Assembly (NCBI GenBank): GCA_937893485.1
Contig: CALBJL010000160.1
Location: 1 to 21,962 of the forward strand
From: an uncultured bacterium
GTDB taxonomy: Bacteria > Bacillota > Clostridia > Lachnospirales > Lachnospiraceae
DNA: 21,962 nt
Reading direction: 5' to 3'
The notes beneath the pieces were generated by a model. It saw only the letters and a program-made list of their open reading frames with translations, was not told the DNA's origin and did no database searches. The position numbers were made by a program, and so were the translations under genes. Below are positions 1-5,881 of this stretch, in pieces (positions within the stretch are counted from its first letter, which is position 1; each line of letters begins with the position of its first letter).

Positions 1-588
1 AATGAGGATTCTGGAATCCAGATCCAGATCGCTGACATTGAAGAATGTAGATCCTAATGCGCCACGGATCAGGATGTAATCAGAAAACCATCCGTTCAGG
101 TGGCATTCATCATCCGGAAGTAATCCGTATACGTCAGCACCACCAACGTTCTGCTTGTTCAGATCATACATGGTGATGTCCGGATTGTCCTTAAAGATCA
201 TACAGGTAACGATCTTATCGCCGACCTTTACGTCTTTTCCTGCGGAATCCTTCTTTACATTTTTACCAATCTTTACGATCTCGCCGGTTCCCTCATGTCC
301 TAAAGCAACGGGAATCAGTCCGAACGGATCTACCTTAAACTCGTGTGCATCGGTTCCGCACACACCGCATCCCTCTACTTTTACGAGGATGTCGTCGTCA
401 CCGACCTCGGGGATCGGGAACTCTTTAATATCAAAATGCTTCAGCTCTGTCAGCATTGCAACGTGTGCGGTCTTGGGAATGCTTCCCGAAGCAGCGGTTG
501 TCGTGCTTGCTGCAAGTGCGCTGGGATCTCTCATGCCATCCAAAACGGATTTTACGATGGCTTCAATCTCTTTTTCATTTACTGCCAT
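1..588 (-). CDS. Zinc-dependent alcohol dehydrogenase (MDR family) with N-terminal encapsulation tag, 3' end outside window
   Basis: The first 196 residues are present; the gene runs off the left edge. A GroES-like MDR core begins near residue 43. It shows the catalytic zinc cysteine in CGVCGTD (C77) and the GHEG motif (H98-E99). I see no four-cysteine structural zinc lobe in the part present. Residues 1-18 (MAVNEKEIEAIVKSVLDG) form an amphipathic helix followed by an Ala/Ser/Thr-rich linker, the usual layout of a microcompartment cargo tag. The tag closely resembles that of the aldehyde dehydrogenase just upstream. The start is supported by a GAGG site 11-14 bases ahead. It is the last visible gene of the aldolase operon, 15 bases after the previous stop. 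Inferred role: NADH-dependent reduction of propionaldehyde to propanol, or of lactaldehyde to 1,2-propanediol, inside the compartment. The substrate cannot be decided from sequence. Confidence 0.85.
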   Translation of the reverse strand, partial: MAVNEKEIEAIVKSVLDGMRDPSALAASTTTAASGSIPKTAHVAMLTELKHFDIKEFPIPEVGDDDILVKVEGCGVCGTDAHEFKVDPFGLIPVALGHEGTGEIVKIGKNVKKDSAGKDVKVGDKIVTCMIFKDNPDITMYDLNKQNVGGADVYGLLPDDECHLNGWFSDYILIRGALGSTFFNVSDLDLDSRILI

Positions 589-603
589 TTTCTCTGCCTC
601 CTA

Positions 604-1995
604 CTAGCGAATACATAAGCTGTCACTCATGACACAGCGGCGTCTCTTGGTAAAGGTGCTGGCTGATGTCAGTCCCTCACCGGTACGGGATGCGATTGTG
701 AATGTACAGAAGCCTTCACCACCGAATCCGAGTGCTGCGTAGCTGGGACCGTTCTTTACAAAGATTGCGGTGTCGATTGCCTGTCCGAAACGTGTCAGGT
801 TCTCCACATTCTTTGAATGCATATGTGCGGAATGACGGCATCCATGCTCTAACCATACAGCTTTCTCGATCGCATCGTCGATATTCTTTGCACGGACGAT
901 ACCTAAGATCGGCATCATCAGCTCTTTCTCAATGAGTGGATGCTCCTTTTCTCCCTCAAAGATAATGCAGCGGATATTTGCCGGTGCATTGACTCCGATC
1001 ATGGAGAGTAAGGTACGTGCATCCCTGCCGACACATTTACGGTTCAGCTTGCCGTTAATAAGTACGGTGTCAACCAGCTTCTGCTGCTCCTCGGGAGATG
1101 CCATATAACAGTCATCCTCCTCTAACATCCAATGGATCAGCTCGTCACATACGCTGTCAACACATACAACCTCTTTCTCTGCGATGCAGGGAAGGTTGTT
1201 ATCAAACGTACAGCCGTTGACAATGTCTCTGGCTGCCTTGCGGATATCAGCAGTCTCGTCTACGAGTGCGGGCGGATTGCCTGCTCCGGCACCGATACCT
1301 CTCTTTCCGGAAGAAAGAACTGCGGTCACAACGCCGGGGCCTCCGGTCGCTGCGATCAGGTGGATATCCGGATGCTTCATCATTATGTTGCTGGACTCCA
1401 TCGTAGGATGAGCAAGTGCAACTGCTACGTTGCAGGGACCGCCAACGGCAAGTGATGCCTTGTTGACCAGTTCTACTGCATATAATGAAGTCTTGATTGC
1501 CTGGGGATGCGGGCAGAATACTACGGTGTTGCCACCTGCGAGCATTCCGATCGCATTACATAAAATTGTCTCTGACGGGTTGGTGCAGGGGCAGATCGCT
1601 CCGATCACACCAAAGGGTCCCATCTCGATCAATGTCAGTCCGCGGTCTCCCGACCATGCGGTTGTTGTAATATCTTCTGTACCGGGGGTCTTTTCTGCAA
1701 GGAGCTGATGCTTTAAGATCTTGTCTCCTACGTTACCCATTCCGGTCTCTTCCACTGCCATCTTGGCGAGGATCTCTGCATTCTCTTTTGTAAGCTCACG
1801 GAGCTTGGAGATCAGCTTTTCTCTCAGATCCATCGGCATACGCTGCATGATCTTCTGTGCGTCCTTTGCCGCAGCGATCGCAGTGTTCATATCATTAAAA
1901 ATACCAAGCTGTGCTTCCCTGGGCTGCTCGCCGGTCTTTACCTGTGCGACAACCGCTGACACGATGGCTTTTAATTCAGCTTCGCTAACTGCCAT
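604..1995 (-). CDS. pduP: CoA-acylating propionaldehyde/acetaldehyde dehydrogenase (PduP/EutE type), microcompartment cargo
   Basis: This 463-residue protein belongs to the aldehyde dehydrogenase superfamily of the CoA-acylating PduP/EutE type. It should oxidise propionaldehyde to propionyl-CoA with NAD+. The catalytic cysteine is C270 in the typical context GCTFDNNLPCIAEKE, and glycine-rich cofactor loops are visible (ATGGPG near 216-221, GAGAGNPP near 235-242). Residues 1-19 (MAVSEAELKAIVSAVVAQV) form a cargo-type amphipathic helix, followed by a linker up to about residue 30. The start has an AAGGAGG site overlapping the end of the gene upstream. The gene ends with two adjacent TAG codons. 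It lies between the GlcG-like gene and the alcohol dehydrogenase with 14-15 base gaps, so all are one transcript. Family identity is secure; propionaldehyde as substrate is inferred from the rhamnose context. Confidence 0.93.
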   Translation of the reverse strand: MAVSEAELKAIVSAVVAQVKTGEQPREAQLGIFNDMNTAIAAAKDAQKIMQRMPMDLREKLISKLRELTKENAEILAKMAVEETGMGNVGDKILKHQLLAEKTPGTEDITTTAWSGDRGLTLIEMGPFGVIGAICPCTNPSETILCNAIGMLAGGNTVVFCPHPQAIKTSLYAVELVNKASLAVGGPCNVAVALAHPTMESSNIMMKHPDIHLIAATGGPGVVTAVLSSGKRGIGAGAGNPPALVDETADIRKAARDIVNGCTFDNNLPCIAEKEVVCVDSVCDELIHWMLEEDDCYMASPEEQQKLVDTVLINGKLNRKCVGRDARTLLSMIGVNAPANIRCIIFEGEKEHPLIEKELMMPILGIVRAKNIDDAIEKAVWLEHGCRHSAHMHSKNVENLTRFGQAIDTAIFVKNGPSYAALGFGGEGFCTFTIASRTGEGLTSASTFTKRRRCVMSDSLCIR

Positions 1996-2009
1996 TTTTG
2001 GCGTCCTCC

Positions 2010-2495
2010 TTATAATTTGTCAATCACTGACTGCGCAGATTCTGCCAGTGCGGTATCCTGTGCCTCGCTGCCTCCGCTCACGCCGAGCCCTCCGATGCAC
2101 ACGCCATCCTTTATGATCGGGATGCCGCCGCCGAATATGACGATCCTGCCGTTATTCGTATGCTGGATTCCGTACAGATCCCCGCCCGGCTGGGCTAACT
2201 GCTTGAGCTGTGTGGTCGGCATCTTCAGCGCTGCGCAGGTATACGCCTTGTTGAAAGCGATATCATAGCTGGCGATGTAAGAATTGTCCATGCAGTGAAC
2301 AGCTACCGGATTGGCTCCTTTGTTGGCTACGGCGATGACTGCATTCACACCCATCTGCGCTGCTGTCTGCTCCACTGCCGCAATCAGCTGCTTTGCCATG
2401 TCCAGTGTGACATCCGTCACCCGGCTGTGGTCATGCGTCTGATCTACGGATCTGACTACGGATTGTACGATCTGCGCTATTTCATGCTCATTCAT
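2010..2495 (-). CDS. GlcG/HbpS/PduO C-terminal-domain-like protein with encapsulation tag
   Basis: A 161-residue protein of the GlcG/HbpS family (DUF336), the same fold as the C-terminal domain of PduO. Family signatures include NAVIAVANKGANPVAV near residues 51-66, the AYTCAALKMPT block near 84-94, and the glycine-rich FGGGIPI and IGGLGVSGG segments near 121-142. Related proteins bind haem or cobalamin-type ligands, but the role of stand-alone copies is poorly defined. Residues 1-17 (MNEHEIAQIVQSVVRSV) look like a cargo helix and match the tags on its neighbours. The start lies 3 bases after the aldolase stop. Its ribosome site is weak (AGGA about 12 bases away, inside the aldolase end), suggesting translational coupling. 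No adenosyltransferase domain is present, as fits a B12-independent pathway. Function is inferred from context only. Confidence 0.85.
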   Translation of the reverse strand: MNEHEIAQIVQSVVRSVDQTHDHSRVTDVTLDMAKQLIAAVEQTAAQMGVNAVIAVANKGANPVAVHCMDNSYIASYDIAFNKAYTCAALKMPTTQLKQLAQPGGDLYGIQHTNNGRIVIFGGGIPIIKDGVCIGGLGVSGGSEAQDTALAESAQSVIDKL

Positions 2496-2498
2496 GGA

Positions 2499-3308
2499 TT
2501 ATTTCAATCCTAACTGAGCCATTACCTTCTTTGTGATATCTGCTACCAGCTCGCTCTGCTCTGCTGTTGCATCAGCATTGCTTCCACATTTTCCACCACA
2601 GTTATGGCAGCTGGGCTTTCCTGCTAATGTATTCGGGCAAAGGTTAGCCGGATGACGTCCCTTCATACCGAACTGACGGCGGATCTCATACAGATCCTCA
2701 ACCTGCTGGGGAGTGAACTCCTTCGGACCACCGAGTAATCTTGACTGATATAATAACTGTGCATAGAACTCTACTGACTCCATCTTTAAGTAAGCAGCAA
2801 GTAAAGAATCAGAGTAGGTCAGTGCACCGTGGTTCTCTAATAATACTGCATCAAAGTACTGCACGTACTCAGATACTGCATCGGGGATCTCCATGGTAGA
2901 CGGTCTGCCGTACTTAGCGATCGGCACACAGCCTAAAGCGATCACTGCCTCTGGCATAATCGGCTGTGTCAGAGGAATACCTGCGATTGCAAAAGAGGTT
3001 GCATACACCGGATGAGCATGTACAACGGACTTTACATCAGGGCGCTCTTCATAAACTCTCAAGTGCATCTTGATCTCAGATGAAGGCTTGTATCCAGGAT
3101 TAGCCTGGATGATATTGCCCTTTGTATCTACCTTGCAGATGTACTCGGGAGTCATGAAGCCCTTTGATACGCCAGTCGGAGTACAAAGAATCTCATTGTC
3201 GTTGATCTTTACAGAAATGTTACCGTCGTTCGCAGCAACCATGTTTCTGTCGTAGATTCTCTTTCCGATGTCACAAATCTGTTTTTTGATTTCATATTCT
3301 GATACCAT
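2499..3308 (-). CDS. Class II aldolase (fuculose/rhamnulose-1-phosphate aldolase) with C-terminal encapsulation tag
   Basis: A 269-residue class II aldolase/adducin-family enzyme. Zinc ligands fit H97 and H99 in HAHP and H160 in ENHGAL, with the catalytic glutamate E78 in PSSEIKMH. It should split rhamnulose-1-phosphate (or fuculose-1-phosphate) into DHAP and L-lactaldehyde. The catalytic domain ends near residue 215, the usual FucA length. About 50 extra residues follow: a linker with four cysteines (C224, C234, C237, C241), then an amphipathic helix at 249-268 (EQSELVADITKKVMAQLGLK) like the N-terminal tags of the next three genes. C-terminally tagged aldolases are known from GRM5 fucose/rhamnose microcompartments. 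It is the first gene of its operon, with an AGGAGG site and its own promoter at 3366-3394. No separate rhaD is visible, so it likely serves the rhamnose route. Confidence 0.92.
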   Translation of the reverse strand: MVSEYEIKKQICDIGKRIYDRNMVAANDGNISVKINDNEILCTPTGVSKGFMTPEYICKVDTKGNIIQANPGYKPSSEIKMHLRVYEERPDVKSVVHAHPVYATSFAIAGIPLTQPIMPEAVIALGCVPIAKYGRPSTMEIPDAVSEYVQYFDAVLLENHGALTYSDSLLAAYLKMESVEFYAQLLYQSRLLGGPKEFTPQQVEDLYEIRRQFGMKGRHPANLCPNTLAGKPSCHNCGGKCGSNADATAEQSELVADITKKVMAQLGLK

Positions 3309-3365
3309 AATGATCCTCCTTTAATTTTTTTGTTTTCCTTATGGTTTTTTATCTTTATGTCCTAA

Positions 3366-3394
3366 ATTATAGTACATACCGGACAAGTCGTCAA
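3366..3394 (-). promoter_or_regulatory. Sigma-A promoter of the aldolase operon
   Basis: On the minus strand TTGACG (3394-3389) is followed after exactly 17 bases by a perfect TATAAT (3371-3366). Transcription would start near 3359, giving an approximately 50-base leader before the aldolase ATG. The core is strong enough to need a repressor or catabolite control. The spacer holds TACATACCG (read on the plus strand, 3373-3381), which recurs at the eutS promoter. Upstream lies a 44-base stretch of only A and C on the transcribed sense. Confidence 0.8.
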
Positions 3395-3469
3395 CAAAAA
3401 TCTGTTATTTTTTGTGGTTTTTTGTTGTTTTTTTTGTGTTTGTGTGGTTTTAACGCATTTTATGCATCA

Positions 3470-4267
3470 TCAACCGCCGATCTGCCCTTTCAGCCCTGCC
3501 CGCTTTACCTCAGCTAACAGCTCCTGCATGAGCTGCGGCGAAGGTGTCTCTACATCACCCATCGGGTACGGTCTGCCCAGTCCCTCGTATTTATCCCTGC
3601 CAAACTGGTGATACGGAAGCAGATGCAACTCCTCCACGCCCGGCAGCGATGCCGCATACTGTGCGATCGCCCGGATCTCCATCGGAGTCGCGTTAAACGT
3701 CGGAATGACAGGCACCCTGATAATCAGCTTTGTGTCATATCCGCTCGCCGCGATCTTTTTCGCATTCTCTAACATCAGTTCGTTCGATCTGCCGGTAAAG
3801 GCTTTATGCTTGTCCGGCTCCATGTGCTTAATGTCCATCAAATACAGATCCAGGTGCTCCAAAAAGCGCTTGATCGTTGAAAATTCGGCACATCCCATCG
3901 ATTCCATCGCCGTATGTATGCCGTGTGCATGCAGTCCGCGCAGCAGCGCCGAACCGAAATCCGGCTGGCACAGTGACTCACCGCCCGACAATGTGACTCC
4001 GCCGCCGCTCTTGCGGTAATACATGCGGTCCTGCTCCGCCTCGTCGAGCATCTCGGCAACCGTCACATCGCGTCCGTAGGTGATCTGTTCGCCCGCGCGC
4101 ATCATCGTCTCGATCTCATAGCGCTGTGATTCCGGATTGCAGCACCATTTACAGCGCAGCACACATCCCTTTAAAAAAATGATCGTGCGGATGCCCGGAC
4201 CGTCGTGGATGCTGTATCTCTGGATGTCAAAAATGCGGCCCTTTGTCTGCAAATAATCCTGTTCCAT
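3470..4267 (-). CDS. Glycyl radical enzyme activating enzyme (radical SAM), likely for a propanediol dehydratase
   Basis: A 265-residue radical SAM protein of the PflA type. It would generate the glycyl radical on a partner enzyme by reductive cleavage of SAM. The [4Fe-4S] motif CX3CX2C is C35-C39-C42, preceded by the family hallmark SIHDGPGIRT near 19-28. The SAM-binding GGE motif sits at 95-97. Several dehydratase activases carry a ferredoxin-like cysteine insert after the radical SAM motif; here it is absent, giving a short PflA-like architecture. The start has AGGAGG four to five bases upstream. No glycyl radical enzyme is encoded in the window; the microcompartment context suggests a B12-independent 1,2-propanediol dehydratase beyond the left edge. 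No encapsulation tag is evident. It has its own promoter (4374-4402) and is separated from the aldolase operon by a second promoter. Confidence 0.9.
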   Translation of the reverse strand: MEQDYLQTKGRIFDIQRYSIHDGPGIRTIIFLKGCVLRCKWCCNPESQRYEIETMMRAGEQITYGRDVTVAEMLDEAEQDRMYYRKSGGGVTLSGGESLCQPDFGSALLRGLHAHGIHTAMESMGCAEFSTIKRFLEHLDLYLMDIKHMEPDKHKAFTGRSNELMLENAKKIAASGYDTKLIIRVPVIPTFNATPMEIRAIAQYAASLPGVEELHLLPYHQFGRDKYEGLGRPYPMGDVETPSPQLMQELLAEVKRAGLKGQIGG

Positions 4268-4373
4268 ACGCCCTCCTGACCTCTCCTGTCAATCTCAAAA
4301 ACTATCGTTCTCCCACGAATTCTGTTTTGTTGTTTCGTGTTTGTTTTATTTAGTTTTTGTTTGTTTTTTCTTT

Positions 4374-4402
4374 ATTATATGTTTGTTTTATGTTGAAGTC
4401 AA
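4374..4402 (-). promoter_or_regulatory. Sigma-A promoter of the activase gene
   Basis: TTGACT (4402-4397) and a perfect TATAAT (4379-4374) on the minus strand are separated by 17 bases. The start would be near 4367, about 100 bases before the activase ATG. It lies just after the end of the rhodanese-TtcA gene, so the activase is a separate unit. The resulting leader is A-rich with AAACA repeats, likely unstructured. Confidence 0.78.
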
Positions 4403-4427
4403 GGTTTTTCCGTGCTCAATCCACAAA

Positions 4428-5594
4428 TCAGTCTTTGTTATAATCATCCAGAAAGCTGTGCTTGACGCCATTCTTATCCTTATACTCAATAATCGTGCTC
4501 AGGTTGACATTATGCACGCTCTTAAATATATTTCCCTCCACATACGGATTGATCGTTTTAAGCTGTGCGATGAGCTGCTTGGTCTCCATCCGCTTGGATG
4601 CCGAGGTGCCGTCCTCGCGGCACGAAGAGCACGTATCCGTAAAATGACATGCACACTGGATAAAATGCAGCCCATTATAGTCGCGCCACTGCATGATGTC
4701 CTCCTCGCGGACGAGATACATCGGACGGATCAGCTCCATCCCCTCAAAATTTGTACTGTGCAGCTTTGGCATCATCGTCTGGATCTGTGCGCCGTAGAGC
4801 ATCCCCATGAGCGTTGTCTCGATCACATCATCATAGTGGTGGCCGAGCGCGATCTTGTTGCAGCCGAGCTCCTTTGCCTTGCTGTAGAGATAGCCCCTGC
4901 GCATACGCGCGCACAGATAACAGGGCGATTTCTCGATCTCGTACACCGCATCGAAAATCTGCGTCTCAAACACCGTGATCGGAACGCCGAGCATCTTTGC
5001 ATTTTTCTCAATCACCATCCGGTTCACTTCGCTGTAGCCGGGGTCCATCACGAGAAAGACAAGCTCAAACGGAAATTTGTTGTGCCGTTTCAGCTCCTGA
5101 AACAGCTTTGCCATCAGCATGGAGTCCTTGCCGCCGGAGATGCAGACTGCGATCTTGTCCCCCTCCTGCACCATGTCGTACTGGTTGATGCCCTTTGCAA
5201 ACGGCGTAAACAGCTTTTTGTGGAATTTTTTGCGGATGCTCTGCTCAACATCCGCCTGTTTTTGGGCATTCTGTGCATCTTCCTCCTGAAACGATGCCAC
5301 AAGCCACGATGCGTAACCGCCTTTTAAGCTGACCGCATCATAGCCGAAGCTGCGCAGCTCCCCGACTGCGTCGAGGCTCTGTGTGCCCCTCATACAATAT
5401 AAAATATAGCTCGTCCCACGGTCGAGCGTGCCTGCCTGCGCCCGCTCACAGATATCAGACATCTGTACGGAATGCGGGATCGCGCCGTACTGGTGCGAAA
5501 TCTCATCCCGAATGTCGCACAACACATATTTCGACGGATGGATGTCCGCCAGCTCCTCGAGCGTTATTTCTGCATATGCATAATTTTCAAACAT
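4428..5594 (-). CDS. Rhodanese-TtcA fusion: tRNA 2-thiocytidine biosynthesis-type protein
   Basis: A 388-residue protein with two domains. Residues 1-105 are a rhodanese-like domain with candidate persulfide cysteine C67 in LYCMRGTQS. After a charged helical linker (105-130), residues 140-388 are an N-type ATP pyrophosphatase of the TtcA family. It has the PP-loop SGGKDS (153-158), the CYLC pair (C225, C228) before RMRRG, and GHHYDDVIETT (251-261). TtcA uses a [4Fe-4S] cluster held by three cysteines; the third may be C314 or C316, and there are extra cysteines C322 and C325. The family thiolates cytidine 32 of tRNA; the fused rhodanese could deliver sulfur directly (inference). A GAGGG site precedes the start. 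It sits between the microcompartment and rhamnose genes but has no obvious tie to them. Confidence 0.88.
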   Translation of the reverse strand: MFENYAYAEITLEELADIHPSKYVLCDIRDEISHQYGAIPHSVQMSDICERAQAGTLDRGTSYILYCMRGTQSLDAVGELRSFGYDAVSLKGGYASWLVASFQEEDAQNAQKQADVEQSIRKKFHKKLFTPFAKGINQYDMVQEGDKIAVCISGGKDSMLMAKLFQELKRHNKFPFELVFLVMDPGYSEVNRMVIEKNAKMLGVPITVFETQIFDAVYEIEKSPCYLCARMRRGYLYSKAKELGCNKIALGHHYDDVIETTLMGMLYGAQIQTMMPKLHSTNFEGMELIRPMYLVREEDIMQWRDYNGLHFIQCACHFTDTCSSCREDGTSASKRMETKQLIAQLKTINPYVEGNIFKSVHNVNLSTIIEYKDKNGVKHSFLDDYNKD

Positions 5595-5627
5595 GTCATT
5601 ACCCTCTACTATTTTTTAATACAGATA

Positions 5628-5668
5628 ATTATACATGTTTTTTCGCCTCATGCATAGAAAAAAACATG
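5628..5668 (-). promoter_or_regulatory. Candidate promoter and inverted repeat upstream of the rhodanese-TtcA gene
   Basis: A TATAAT (5633-5628, minus strand) lies about 35 bases before the start codon. There is no good -35 box at the expected spacing. Immediately upstream is a 10-bp inverted repeat, CATGTTTTTT (5634-5643) with AAAAAACATG (5659-5668), across a 15-base loop. It could be an operator placed where the -35 box should be, or simply a hairpin. Confidence in the -10 alone is moderate. Confidence 0.4.
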
Positions 5669-5746
5669 CGATCCAAATCGACTTTTCCAGCTATAGGCGG
5701 AGCCATCCATGTTACCGGGCAGTCATACGCTTCTCTGTGCACGGCA

Positions 5747-5784
5747 AAACCCCGCGTCCACAGGCTGTGTGAACGCGGGGGTTT
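5747..5784 (-). terminator. GC-rich hairpin, probable terminator of the rhamnose genes
   Basis: AAACCCCGCGT (5747-5757) pairs with ACGCGGGGGTTT (5773-5784) with one bulged G, and inner CACA/TGTG can extend the stem. On the minus strand the stem is followed by only four T residues, so termination is plausible but not textbook. It lies about 90 bases after the rhaA stop. Confidence 0.5.
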
Positions 5785-5814
5785 GGTACGTCCAAATTAG
5801 ATTTTTATTTTTGT

Positions 5815-5881
5815 GATCTTAGTTTTTCAGATCTTAATCTCTGATCCTAATTTTTGATCCTAATTTCTGATCTTAATTTCT
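5815..5881. repeat. Five tandem copies of a 13-base GATCYTAAT-type repeat at the end of rhaA
   Basis: Units start with GATC at 5815, 5830, 5843, 5856 and 5869. The last four are exactly 13 bases each, of the form GATCYTAATYTYT; the first is a 15-base variant. The final unit overlaps the rhaA stop codon (TAA, complement of 5873-5875). The array is AT-rich and probably arose by slippage of the gene end. Confidence 0.85.

Noticed and set aside
155..607. 150-residue plus-strand open frame
   Set aside because: Antisense to the alcohol dehydrogenase, whose MDR motifs and tag are intact.
4341..5327. 328-residue plus-strand open frame
   Set aside because: Lies antisense over the rhodanese-TtcA gene, which has clear motifs; composition is the mirror of that gene and no ribosome site or family is seen.
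5634..5800. Short minus-strand frame of about 38 residues from a GTG, ending near 5632
   Set aside because: No ribosome site, no family, and it runs through inverted repeats; treated as intergenic structure instead.
5815..5881. CRISPR-like repeat array
   Set aside because: Units are 13 bases with no spacers between them; simple tandem repeat.
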